Shown in pieces: positions 7,781 through 15,674 of a stretch of DNA of 36,466 bases. This stretch comes from an uncultured Christensenella sp. Its GTDB lineage: Bacteria > Bacillota > Clostridia > Christensenellales > Borkfalkiaceae. The notes beneath the pieces are model-generated. The model searched no databases and was not told where the DNA came from. It saw only the letters and a list, made by a program, of their open reading frames with translations. Each line of letters starts with the position of its first letter. The first letter of the stretch is position 1. The stretch lies in assembly GCA_910587015.1 (NCBI GenBank), contig CAJUME010000018.1:1-36466 (forward strand). The letters are read 5' to 3'. The translations under genes were made by a program, and so were the position numbers.

Positions 7781-9061
7781 TTAATACATTTCCACGTATG
7801 CGTCGCGCTCGGCTCCGACCGAAACATACTTTATTTTGCAGTCGCAAAGCTTTTCAAGCAGTTTTATGTATGCAAGCGCTTCTTTGGGCAAGTCCGCGGG
7901 CTTTCTGCACTTGGAAATGTCGCAGTTCCAGCCCTTTACGCTCTCGAATACGGGCTTGCACAAATCCAGAACATCGGTAAACGGGAACTCGTCTATAACC
8001 TTGCCGTCAAGCGTGTAATGCGTGCAGATTTCGATTTCCTCGTAATCGCTTAAAACGTCCAGCTTGGTCAGCGCGATTTCGTCCGCGCCCTGACAGCGTA
8101 TGCCGTAACGCGAGGCAACCACGTCGAAGGGGCCAACCCTTCTGGGTCTGCCCGTGGCCGCGCCGTATTCGCCGCCGAGCCCGCGCAGCTTTTCCGCCTT
8201 TTCGCCGAAATATTCGCAGGTAAACGGGCCCGCGCCGACACAGCTTGAATAAGCCTTCATTATACCTATGGAGCTGTCTAATTTAAGATTGGGAACGCCC
8301 GCACCGATAGGCGCGTACGCCGCAATGGTCGATGAGGACGAGGTATAGGGCACAATGCCGAAATCGATATCGCGCAGTGCGCCGAGCTGCGCCTCGAACA
8401 TAATATTTTTGCCTTGTCTGTTTGCCTCGTTAAGGTACAGACCCGTATCGCAGACGTATTCCGCAAGCGGCTTGCCGTAGGCTTCGAAATATTCTTTCAT
8501 TTCTTCAACCGTAACGGGCTCGAAGCCGTACGCCTTAATGGTCATATTCTTCCATTCAACGATATCGGGCAGACGCTTATACAAAAGCTCTGTATTCAAA
8601 AGCTCGCCCATACGGAAGGCCTTTTTCATATACTTATCCGCATAAATGGGCGCAATGCCGCGGCGGGTAGAGCCGTAGGGCTTGCCCGTTGCCTTGGTAA
8701 GTCTGTCCTCCTCCATAACGTCCTGCAAAACGTTATAGGGCATAACGATTATGGCTTTGTCGGAAATTTTGAGGTTTGCGGGCGAAATTTTTATGCCGCC
8801 CTCTCTGAGGCGCTGCATTTCGCCGCAGAGGTGCTTTATGTCTATTACCATTCCGGGGCCGAGAACGTTTACCACATCCTCGCGCAGAATGCCCGAGGGC
8901 AAAAGATTTAAAATAAACCTTCCGCGCTCGTTTATTACGGTGTGACCCGCGTTGTTTCCGCCCTGATAGCGGCAGACAATATCGAAGCCTTCCGAAAGCA
9001 GGTCAACCATTCTGCCCTTGCCCTCGTCACCCCAGTTTATTCCGCAGATACTTGTTAGCAT
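7781..9061 (-). CDS. purA: adenylosuccinate synthetase
   Basis: Joins IMP and aspartate with GTP to give adenylosuccinate, the first committed step to AMP. Seen: INWGDEGKG phosphate loop at the N-terminus, CRYQGGNNAGHTV with the catalytic His, TGKPYGSTRRGI, and the GYGAATGRPRR-like stretch EYGAATGRPRRVGPFD. The start at 9061 gives 426 residues. GAGGTG lies 5 bases before this ATG, and MLTSICGINWGDEGKG is the usual N-terminus. Extending to 9187 in the same frame would run through the promoter and into the glnN terminator and is rejected. Followed by dapF after 13 bp. Confidence 0.96.
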   Translation of the reverse strand: MLTSICGINWGDEGKGRMVDLLSEGFDIVCRYQGGNNAGHTVINERGRFILNLLPSGILREDVVNVLGPGMVIDIKHLCGEMQRLREGGIKISPANLKISDKAIIVMPYNVLQDVMEEDRLTKATGKPYGSTRRGIAPIYADKYMKKAFRMGELLNTELLYKRLPDIVEWKNMTIKAYGFEPVTVEEMKEYFEAYGKPLAEYVCDTGLYLNEANRQGKNIMFEAQLGALRDIDFGIVPYTSSSSTIAAYAPIGAGVPNLKLDSSIGIMKAYSSCVGAGPFTCEYFGEKAEKLRGLGGEYGAATGRPRRVGPFDVVASRYGIRCQGADEIALTKLDVLSDYEEIEICTHYTLDGKVIDEFPFTDVLDLCKPVFESVKGWNCDISKCRKPADLPKEALAYIKLLEKLCDCKIKYVSVGAERDAYVEMY

Positions 9062-9094
9062 ATACGCACCTCGCTGTACTGTAATTTCATAAAT

Positions 9095-9123
9095 ATTATA
9101 GAATTTTACGCCGTTTAAGTCAA
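9095..9123 (-). promoter_or_regulatory. sigma-A promoter of purA-dapF
   Basis: Minus-strand TTGACT (9118-9123), a 17-bp spacer and TATAAT (9095-9100). The leader is about 25-30 bases. No PurR-box-like palindrome or long leader structure is evident. Confidence 0.85.
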
Positions 9124-9150
9124 GCGTATGCATAGCGATTAAAAAATAAA

Positions 9151-9186
9151 TGCGGGGCGGTTTTTCCGTCTGAAAACCGCCCCGCA
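9151..9186 (-). terminator. intrinsic terminator of glnN
   Basis: A perfect 14-bp stem (9151-9164 with 9173-9186, TGCGGGGCGGTTTT and its complement) with an 8-base loop. On the minus strand it is followed by TTTATTTTTTAAT. It lies 18 bp after the glnN stop. Confidence 0.9.
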
Positions 9187-9204
9187 AGACTTTATTATAA
9201 TGAT

Positions 9205-11286
9205 TTATTTAACGCTGTACAAAAGGTCGAAGTAGGTGGGATAAGGCCAGTAGTCGGCAGAGGTAAGCGTTTCCATCTCGTCAACGATTGCGCGGACCGC
9301 CTCCATATCGGGAACAATCAAATGCGCCATTGACTGAGAAGCGGACAGCACCTCGCGTCTGTCAACCGACTTCAAATCGCTTTCGAGCTTTTCTACCGCC
9401 GCGCTTGCATTGTCGTTGAGTTGGGAAAGCTTATCGATAAGCTTTATTTCCGCATTGCAGGGCACCCTTTCGCTTACGGCGCGCTTTGAAGTAACGTTCC
9501 GGCACAGCTCCGCAACAAAGTCGGAAACGGCGGGTATTATGTCGCGCTTTGCCATTTCTATCATGGTAAGCGCCTCAATATTGATAATTTTGGTATAATT
9601 TTCCAGACGGATATCCGCGCGGGCAATCGCTTCCGCTCTGGTATACACGCCTTGCCGCACAAACACGTCTATATTTTTATCCTGATACAGCACGGGCACG
9701 GCGTCCGCGGTGTTTTTGTTGTTCAAAAGCCCGCGCCTTGCCGCCTCCACCTCCCACTCGGGGCCGTAGCCGTCGAGGTTGAAGATTATGCGGTAATGCT
9801 TTTTAAGCTCTCTTGCAATTACGGCGTTTGCCGCCTTTTCTATATCCTTCTTGCCCTCTAACTCATCGGCAAAGTCGGAAAACGCGTCCGCGACAATCGT
9901 ATTAAGGCAAATATTCGCGTCCGATACGTTGGCCTGCGAGCCGAGCATACGGAACTCGAATTTGTTGCCCGTGAACGCGAAGGGCGAGGTTCTGTTTCTG
10001 TCGGTTGCGTCCTTGGGGAATATGGGGCTTTCGGGCACGCCTATGCCGCCCTCCTCCGCCTTGACCGACTTGTAATTTTCACCCTTTACAATACTGTCCA
10101 CAAGCGCGCCGAGCTGGTCGCCGAGGTAAACGGACATAATCGCGGGGGGCGCCTCGTCCGCGCCGAGTCTGTGGTCGTTACCGGCGGAAGCGATTGACGC
10201 GCGCATTACGCCCTGATATTCGTCAACGGCCTTTACCACCGCCGCAAGCACAAGCTTGAACAGAGTATTTTCCTCGGGACTGTCGCCCGTGTTCAAAAGA
10301 TTAAGTCCGCTATCGGTGGACATTGACCAGTTATTGTGCTTGCCGCTGCCGTTTATGCCGCGGAAGGGCTTTTCGTGCAATAAACAAGCAAGCCCGTGCT
10401 TGTGCGCAACCTTTTTCATAAGCTCCATTGTAAGCATATTGCCGTCTACGGCAACGTTGCTTGTGGAGAATACGGGCGCCATTTCGTGCTGGGCGGGGGC
10501 TACCTCGTTATGCTTTGTCTTGGAAAGCACGCCGTAGCTCCACAGCTCTTTGTCCAAATCGCGCATAAACTCGCCTATCTTGGGCTTGATTGTGCCGAAG
10601 TAATGGTCTTCCAGCTCCTGCCCGCGGGTTACGGGCGCGCCGAAAAGCGTTCTGCCCGTCAGCATTAAATCCTTTCTTTTAAGGTATTCCTCTTCGTCGA
10701 TTAAAAAGTACTCCTGCTCGGGTCCGACAGTTGTGGATACCTTTTTGCATTCTATGCCGAACAGCTTTAAAATACGCTTTGCCTGCTTGTCGAGCGCCGT
10801 CATAGAGCGCAGAAGGGGCGCCTTTTTATCAAGCGTTTCGCCCGTGTAGGACACGAAAACGGTGGGAATGTAAAGCGTGCCTTCCTTAACGAACGCGGGC
10901 GAGGTGGGGTCCCACGCGGTATAGCCGCGCGCCATATAGGTTGCGCGCGAACCGCCCGAGGGGAAGCTTGAAGCGTCCGACTCGCCTATAATAAGGCTTT
11001 TGCCCGTAAGACGCATTATTACCTTGTCGCCCTCCGGTTCGATAAAGCTGTCGTGCTTTTCCGCGGCAAGTCCCGTAAGCGGCTGAAACCAGTGCGTGTA
11101 ATGAGTTGCGCCCTTGGAGATAGCCCACTTTTTCATTGCAGAGGCCACAGCGCCCGCTATATTTACGTCAAGCTGCTTGCCCGATTCTATTGTGGCGCGC
11201 AGCGCCTTGTATACTTCGCTGGGCAGAGTATCCTTCTGAACGGAATCGTTGAAAACGTTTTCGCCGAACATTTCGGGAAGATTCAT
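9205..11286 (-). CDS. glnN: glutamine synthetase type III
   Basis: Makes glutamine from glutamate, ammonia and ATP. The 693 residues and motif set are those of the large GSIII class rather than the 440-470 residue GSI. Seen: HYTHWFQPLTG (62-72), GSRATYMARGYTAWDPTSP (112-130), VGPEQEYFLID (187-197) with metal-binding Glu, KHNEVAPAQHEMAPVF, and HEKPFRGINGSGKHNNWS. The C-terminal region carries the long helical extension of the class. AAGGAG lies 7 bases before the ATG, and a strong sigma-A promoter and a terminator bracket the gene, so it is monocistronic. No PII or regulator gene is adjacent. Confidence 0.95.
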   Translation of the reverse strand: MNLPEMFGENVFNDSVQKDTLPSEVYKALRATIESGKQLDVNIAGAVASAMKKWAISKGATHYTHWFQPLTGLAAEKHDSFIEPEGDKVIMRLTGKSLIIGESDASSFPSGGSRATYMARGYTAWDPTSPAFVKEGTLYIPTVFVSYTGETLDKKAPLLRSMTALDKQAKRILKLFGIECKKVSTTVGPEQEYFLIDEEEYLKRKDLMLTGRTLFGAPVTRGQELEDHYFGTIKPKIGEFMRDLDKELWSYGVLSKTKHNEVAPAQHEMAPVFSTSNVAVDGNMLTMELMKKVAHKHGLACLLHEKPFRGINGSGKHNNWSMSTDSGLNLLNTGDSPEENTLFKLVLAAVVKAVDEYQGVMRASIASAGNDHRLGADEAPPAIMSVYLGDQLGALVDSIVKGENYKSVKAEEGGIGVPESPIFPKDATDRNRTSPFAFTGNKFEFRMLGSQANVSDANICLNTIVADAFSDFADELEGKKDIEKAANAVIARELKKHYRIIFNLDGYGPEWEVEAARRGLLNNKNTADAVPVLYQDKNIDVFVRQGVYTRAEAIARADIRLENYTKIINIEALTMIEMAKRDIIPAVSDFVAELCRNVTSKRAVSERVPCNAEIKLIDKLSQLNDNASAAVEKLESDLKSVDRREVLSASQSMAHLIVPDMEAVRAIVDEMETLTSADYWPYPTYFDLLYSVK

Positions 11287-11342
11287 ATGTATTCTCCTTA
11301 AATTGCGGGCTTTGAATTTGCCGCACGCAATAATACGCTAAA

Positions 11343-11371
11343 ATTATATGATAACGACAGAAAATAGTCAA
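11343..11371 (-). promoter_or_regulatory. sigma-A promoter of glnN
   Basis: Minus-strand TTGACT (11366-11371), a 17-bp spacer and TATAAT (11343-11348). The leader is about 50 bases with no strong hairpin, so I see no glutamine riboswitch. Confidence 0.85.
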
Positions 11372-11410
11372 TCTTTGAAGGGGTGTTGAATATACAAGTT
11401 TTTTATTTTG

Positions 11411-11484
11411 CCATAAGCACAGCTTATGGATTTTTTTGTCAGCCGAAGCTACATAAGCAGCGCAATAGCCGCAAAAGGCTATTG
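11411..11484. other. two hairpins in the dinB-glnN intergenic region
   Basis: An 8-bp stem CCATAAGC/GCTTATGG (11411-11418 with 11422-11429) is followed on the plus strand by ATTTTTTT, so its terminator shape faces the plus direction although no plus-strand gene precedes it. A second 8-bp stem CAATAGCC/GGCTATTG (11463-11470 with 11477-11484) abuts the dinB stop but has no U-tract in the minus sense. Either may help end the dinB transcript. Confidence 0.5.
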
Positions 11485-12801
11485 TTAGGAATTACCGCCG
11501 TTGTCCGCGGGGTCGGTAAAATTGCCGGGCTTTATAAGGTGCGTGCTTTTTATGTCCGCGCGCATTGCGGGCGGCTCCTGCGCGACTGCGCCGCGCTGTA
11601 ATTTATCAAAGCCGTGCTTTTTGCGTATTTTGTCAACGCACCGCTCCACTGCCTCTAATTTTGTATATTTGCCGTTGGTTTCGTCCAAAGTAAGCTGCGA
11701 GGCGCCGTTATCGAAGCCCGAAACGGTAAGCCCGAGCGCGCGCACCTTAAAGGGCGGCTGTATATTAGCCTTGAACAGCGCAAATGCGTGACTTGCTATC
11801 TCTCCGCAAAGCGCGGTATGTCTGACCTTCTTCTGAATGGCAAAATCGGATAAATCGGCATAGCGCACCCAAAGATGGACGGTATCCGCAAGCCCCTGCC
11901 CGCTTTCCCTAAGCCTTGCCGCAACGCTTTCCGCAAGCACATATAGAAGCCGCTCTATCCTCGAATATTCCGTAATATCCTCGGGATAGGTGCTTGAATT
12001 GCCTATCGACTTATACTCCCGCTTGTCGTCCATATGCTTTACGGGGTCGCTGTCAAGCCCGCGCGCGTACTTCAAAAGCGTATCGCCGACCTTTCCGAAG
12101 GCTTTTACAAGCAGACCGTCCTCGGCGGCGGCAAGTCTGCCTATTGTGGAAAGCCCCATTCCGCGCAGCTTTTGCGTGGTTGCTTTGCCGACATACAGCA
12201 AATCCTCCACGGGCAGAGCGTTGATTACCGACGGATAGTTTAAATACGAAATAACGGTAGTGCCGTCTGGCTTCTTCAAATCGGAGCCGAGCTTTGCAAA
12301 TACCTTATTGAACGAAACCCCGCAAGACACTGTTATATTAAGCTCTCGCTTGACCTCTTCGCGGATATGGTCGCCTAAAAATCTTAAATATTCATCGCTG
12401 AAATGCTTTTCGCCGTCAGCTTCTGTAAATTTGGGAGTAAACTCGGGAAAAATTCGGGTTGAATGAGTTAAATCAAGCCAGCACTCGTCTATACCGTAGC
12501 TTTCGATTAAGTCGGTATACCGCGCGTAAATTGCCTTGACCTTACGCGAATAGCTTATATATTCGTCAAAATGCGGTGGAACGCAAATTAAATTTGGACA
12601 CTTTTTTTGAGCCTGCCAGACGGTGTCGCCCGTTTTTACGCCGAAACGCTTTGCCTCCTCGCTTTTTGCAAGCACAATGCCTCTGCGCGCTTCTTTACTG
12701 CCGCAAACGGCGATAGGCTTGCCCGTAAGCTCGGGGCGGAGTACCCTTTCCACTGAGGCATAAAAATTATTCAAGTCGGAATGAATTACAATGCGCTCCA
12801 T
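11485..12801 (-). CDS. dinB: Y-family DNA polymerase (DinB/Pol IV type)
   Basis: A low-fidelity translesion polymerase. 438 residues begin with HSDLNNFYASVE: metal-binding Asp9, with the steric-gate aromatic in NNFYASVE. SYGIDECWLDLT carries Asp105/Glu106 of the active site. The family usually shows S-[IV]-D-E, so the inserted Tyr-Gly marks a clostridial subgroup. The helix-hairpin-helix region (VEDLLYVGKATTQKLRGMG) and little-finger region follow. QLTLDE near residue 375 could serve as a clamp-binding motif, which is inference. The -10 box ends 7 bases before the ATG, so the transcript may be leaderless or nearly so. There is no LexA-like box that I can identify. Terminated and transcribed separately from its neighbours. 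Confidence 0.92.
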   Translation of the reverse strand: MERIVIHSDLNNFYASVERVLRPELTGKPIAVCGSKEARRGIVLAKSEEAKRFGVKTGDTVWQAQKKCPNLICVPPHFDEYISYSRKVKAIYARYTDLIESYGIDECWLDLTHSTRIFPEFTPKFTEADGEKHFSDEYLRFLGDHIREEVKRELNITVSCGVSFNKVFAKLGSDLKKPDGTTVISYLNYPSVINALPVEDLLYVGKATTQKLRGMGLSTIGRLAAAEDGLLVKAFGKVGDTLLKYARGLDSDPVKHMDDKREYKSIGNSSTYPEDITEYSRIERLLYVLAESVAARLRESGQGLADTVHLWVRYADLSDFAIQKKVRHTALCGEIASHAFALFKANIQPPFKVRALGLTVSGFDNGASQLTLDETNGKYTKLEAVERCVDKIRKKHGFDKLQRGAVAQEPPAMRADIKSTHLIKPGNFTDPADNGGNS

Positions 12802-12808
12802 AACCTAT

Positions 12809-12836
12809 ATTATAAGCAAAAAAACACAAAAGTAAA
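12809..12836 (-). promoter_or_regulatory. putative dinB promoter immediately before the start codon
   Basis: Minus-strand TTTACT (12831-12836), a 16-bp spacer and TATAAT (12809-12814). Only 7 bases separate the -10 box from the ATG at 12801, which predicts a transcript starting at or next to the A of the start codon. The -35 box overlaps the last two bases of the preceding terminator stem. Confidence 0.65.
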
Positions 12837-12860
12837 GGCGGGAAAACACCTTCCCGCCTT
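12835..12860 (-). terminator. intrinsic terminator of the transglutaminase/LRR lipoprotein gene
   Basis: A 10-bp stem AAGGCGGGAA/TTCCCGCCTT (12835-12844 with 12851-12860) with a 6-base loop. On the minus strand it is followed by TACTTTTGTGTTTTTTT. The lipoprotein stop is 4 bp upstream of the stem. Confidence 0.85.
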
Positions 12861-12863
12861 CGA

Positions 12864-15602
12864 TTATATTGTTACGCGATTGCCGTGAATATCAAGCGTT
12901 CCGTCCGAGCAGACTATTACGAATGTTTCCGTACCGTATACCCAATCTTTATGCTTTTCTATCGCAAGCCACTGCGCCATAGTGCCGCCGTAATTTATAC
13001 GTTCAAGCCGATAAGGATTGTAAAAGGAAAATCTGCCAAGCTCTTTAAGAGTAACCGATATATTTATTTCCGTTATATAAGAGTGGATAAAATCGGAGTT
13101 GGCGTCCACGCCCAACTGCGTTATTGTTGACGGAAGCGTTACCGTACCGCTTACACGGTTGGGAATATGGATAATTTCTGTAAAAGCTTTGTTGTAAAGT
13201 ATTCCGTTCTGCACGGCGAAGGCGGTATTGCCTTCTACAACGGTAAAGCTTTCAAGCATTAAAAAATTCGTGAAAACGCCGTTGTCAAAGCTTGTTACCG
13301 ATGCGGGAATTTCAATAGTTACCGCTTTTCTGTTGAAATAACAGTACGCGACGGTTTTGTCTTTGCTGTAAAGCCATTCACCGTCGGCGGTGAAATACGG
13401 ATTATCTTCGTCAACGGTTATTCCCGTATTTTCGGTAAGCTTTAAATTGTATGCGATATTCCGCCAACCGCCGGAAACCGTGTTGCGGGAATTATCGTAA
13501 TACACGCCCCAGCAAGCAATACCGTCGATAACTACATTTTTACCGACGTAAAGGCGGGATAAATTTTTGATAAGCGAGAACGCGCCGGTTGCAAGCCACT
13601 CGGTCTGCTCGGGAATTCTATACTCCCCGTCCGCGCGGTTTGCGGGATAATTTACCAGCGTTTTCATTGATTTTGTAAACAGAACGCCGTCAACCGAGCA
13701 AAAATATTCGTTTTCTGCGTCTACGGTTACAGACGTGTTATCCGAACAAACCATTGCGCTATCCCATATGAATTGTACGGTTTTGGGAATAAACACCGAG
13801 GTTGCGCCTTTAAAAACCACACCGCTGTCAAATAAACCTTTTGCGTCTATTACGCCGATTGCAACAACGGTATAGGTTATTTTGTCATATGTTACCGTTT
13901 CGGGAACCGTTACCGCGCCCGCAGCTTCCTTTTTGACAAGCTGAACGGTATTATAGCCCGCAACAGCGTATTGAAAACCGCTTACCGAGAATGTTTTGCG
14001 CAAGGTTAAGCCGTTTTCTTCGGCGTAATTTGTTGTTGCGCGGGCGGGCAGTTCATACAAAAACTGTATACTTGTTCCCTGCGCCGTATGCGGAGTATGG
14101 CGGGTGAGGAAGGTTTCAACCGTATTATAGTACCTGCCTCCGTCAAGCCAGTTAACCTGCTGGGTATCGTTTACAAGGAAATACCGGTAAGAAATTCCGC
14201 AATATTCGGACGGAGTATCGTCCCACGTTAAATCGCACCAGTACCATTCGCCGTTATCAAGCCGTACAAGGTTCCACGCATGTTCTTCGCGGTTGCCTTT
14301 TCCGCTGACGAAGATATTTTCCACGCCGTTATAATTTAAAAGCAACTGGAACGTTTTTGCATAGCTTTCGCACACCGCTCCGCGCTCTTCGAAAACGCCC
14401 ATAACGCTGTGCGCCCAATGCGCGGTCTGCGGTACGCCAACACTTTCGTATGCGTAATCCACAGCGGAAATAATTTTATCGTGGAAGGCAAGCGCCTTGC
14501 GGTATGCATTGTCGTTTACGTCAAGCATAAGCGAATACTCCGCAACCTTGTTATACACAAAATCGTTTGCGCTTATGCGTGCATCGCCCTGCGCGTATTC
14601 CTCAACGGCAAGCATATACAGCTCTTCAACAGTGTAAACAAGCTCGCCGGACAGCCAATAATACAGCGGGTTGTCGTCCTTATAGGTTTTCCAGACGGAA
14701 ACAGCCTCGTCAGCGGTAAGCGACAAATCGGAATATTCCGCCGTTGCCGCTATGTACACGGTTTTGCCGTTTTGCAGCTTTTGCTCTGCATTTGCTGTTT
14801 TATCCAGATGAAAAGCGCGCACGCCAGCGTCTATACGCTCGTAAAGCGTTTGCTGTGCAGATAAATTATTCTGCTTGAAATAATTATAGCCGTAATCGCC
14901 GTTGTATTTGTCCAGCTCGGCGCCGCCGCCGTCTGCCACGGACTGTCCGCATTTTTTACAGGTACCGTTTTCAAAGTCGTGTCCGTCGGTTTTAAGCGCG
15001 CGCTTTTTGAAGTCGCCGCAGCCCGAACAAGTTTGCTTCTGGATATGCTTAGTGCAGGTTTTAACCTCGTCAATCCACTCGCCGTAGCTGTGTCCGATTG
15101 GCGTAAGCGTTTTTTCCTCTTCTTCCTTACACTCAGAACAAACGCGCTTTTGGACGTATTCCGTACAGGTATCGGTTACGACCTCCCACTCGCCGTAGCT
15201 GTGACCCTTGGCGGGAAGGGAGTTGGTCTGAATATCTCCGCATTTTGTGCAGAAGCGCTTTTGCGTGTGCACTGTGCAGTTATTTACAATATCCGTCCAC
15301 GGCCCGTATATGTGACCCGCTTCCAAAAGGTCGTATTCGATATCGCCGCAAAGCGAGCATACGCGTTTGACCCTGTGGACGTTGCAGTTGTTTATCTCGT
15401 CCGTCCACTCACCGTACACATGCACGCAGATTTCAGGCTGCGGCGGCTCGGGGTCAGGGTCGGACGGCTGTTCCGTTGAAGGAGGGTTTTGCGGGTTGTC
15501 GCCGAAAAGGCCACTGATAAAATCGCATGCGGAAAGCCCCGCCGCTAAAACGATAAGCGACAGCGCCGCCAAAAACGCAATTAAAAGCTTTTTTATTTTC
15601 AT
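12864..15602 (-). CDS. surface lipoprotein: Cys/His repeat modules, transglutaminase-like domain, BspA-type leucine-rich repeats
   Basis: 912 residues from the ATG at 15602. AGGTG precedes it by 6 bases and would overlap a GTG at 15611. The signal peptide ends in lipobox LSAC (Cys26), then a Pro/Glu/Asp linker. Residues 59-206 hold four modules of the form GH-x-Y-G-x-W...C...C-x2-C, then a shortened fifth, probably zinc or disulfide knuckles. Residues about 370-480 are a transglutaminase-like cysteine domain: RGAVCESYAKT (Cys411), EEHAWNLV (His441), WYWCDLTWDD (Asp457), a complete triad. From about 545 to the end are irregular leucine-rich repeats of the BspA/LRR_5 type (FIPKTVQFI, EIPASVTSFDNGVF, TLPSTITQLG). 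This suggests a cell-surface crosslinking or peptidase-like enzyme with an adhesive tail. Target unknown. It has its own promoter and terminator. Confidence 0.85.
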   Translation of the reverse strand: MKIKKLLIAFLAALSLIVLAAGLSACDFISGLFGDNPQNPPSTEQPSDPDPEPPQPEICVHVYGEWTDEINNCNVHRVKRVCSLCGDIEYDLLEAGHIYGPWTDIVNNCTVHTQKRFCTKCGDIQTNSLPAKGHSYGEWEVVTDTCTEYVQKRVCSECKEEEEKTLTPIGHSYGEWIDEVKTCTKHIQKQTCSGCGDFKKRALKTDGHDFENGTCKKCGQSVADGGGAELDKYNGDYGYNYFKQNNLSAQQTLYERIDAGVRAFHLDKTANAEQKLQNGKTVYIAATAEYSDLSLTADEAVSVWKTYKDDNPLYYWLSGELVYTVEELYMLAVEEYAQGDARISANDFVYNKVAEYSLMLDVNDNAYRKALAFHDKIISAVDYAYESVGVPQTAHWAHSVMGVFEERGAVCESYAKTFQLLLNYNGVENIFVSGKGNREEHAWNLVRLDNGEWYWCDLTWDDTPSEYCGISYRYFLVNDTQQVNWLDGGRYYNTVETFLTRHTPHTAQGTSIQFLYELPARATTNYAEENGLTLRKTFSVSGFQYAVAGYNTVQLVKKEAAGAVTVPETVTYDKITYTVVAIGVIDAKGLFDSGVVFKGATSVFIPKTVQFIWDSAMVCSDNTSVTVDAENEYFCSVDGVLFTKSMKTLVNYPANRADGEYRIPEQTEWLATGAFSLIKNLSRLYVGKNVVIDGIACWGVYYDNSRNTVSGGWRNIAYNLKLTENTGITVDEDNPYFTADGEWLYSKDKTVAYCYFNRKAVTIEIPASVTSFDNGVFTNFLMLESFTVVEGNTAFAVQNGILYNKAFTEIIHIPNRVSGTVTLPSTITQLGVDANSDFIHSYITEINISVTLKELGRFSFYNPYRLERINYGGTMAQWLAIEKHKDWVYGTETFVIVCSDGTLDIHGNRVTI

Positions 15603-15622
15603 AATTTTCACCTGTTTGCTAC

Positions 15623-15651
15623 ATTATACAATATTATTCAACATTATTCAA
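15623..15651 (-). promoter_or_regulatory. promoter of the transglutaminase/LRR lipoprotein gene
   Basis: Minus-strand TTGAAT (15646-15651), a 17-bp spacer and TATAAT (15623-15628). A perfect tandem 10-bp repeat, GTTGAATAAT twice (15633-15652), covers the -35 box and the spacer and could be a regulator site. Confidence 0.75.
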
Positions 15652-15674
15652 CAAAATGCAATGTGTTGATAAAA

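Noticed and set aside
9062..9187. Upstream extension of purA
   Set aside because: It would translate the purA promoter and the glnN terminator. The start at 9061 has a strong ribosome binding site and the canonical N-terminus.
11430..11484. Fourth copy of the dispersed repeat downstream of dinB
   Set aside because: Only short similarity (GAAGCTACATAAG against GAAGCTTACATAG) is visible, not enough above chance without a search.
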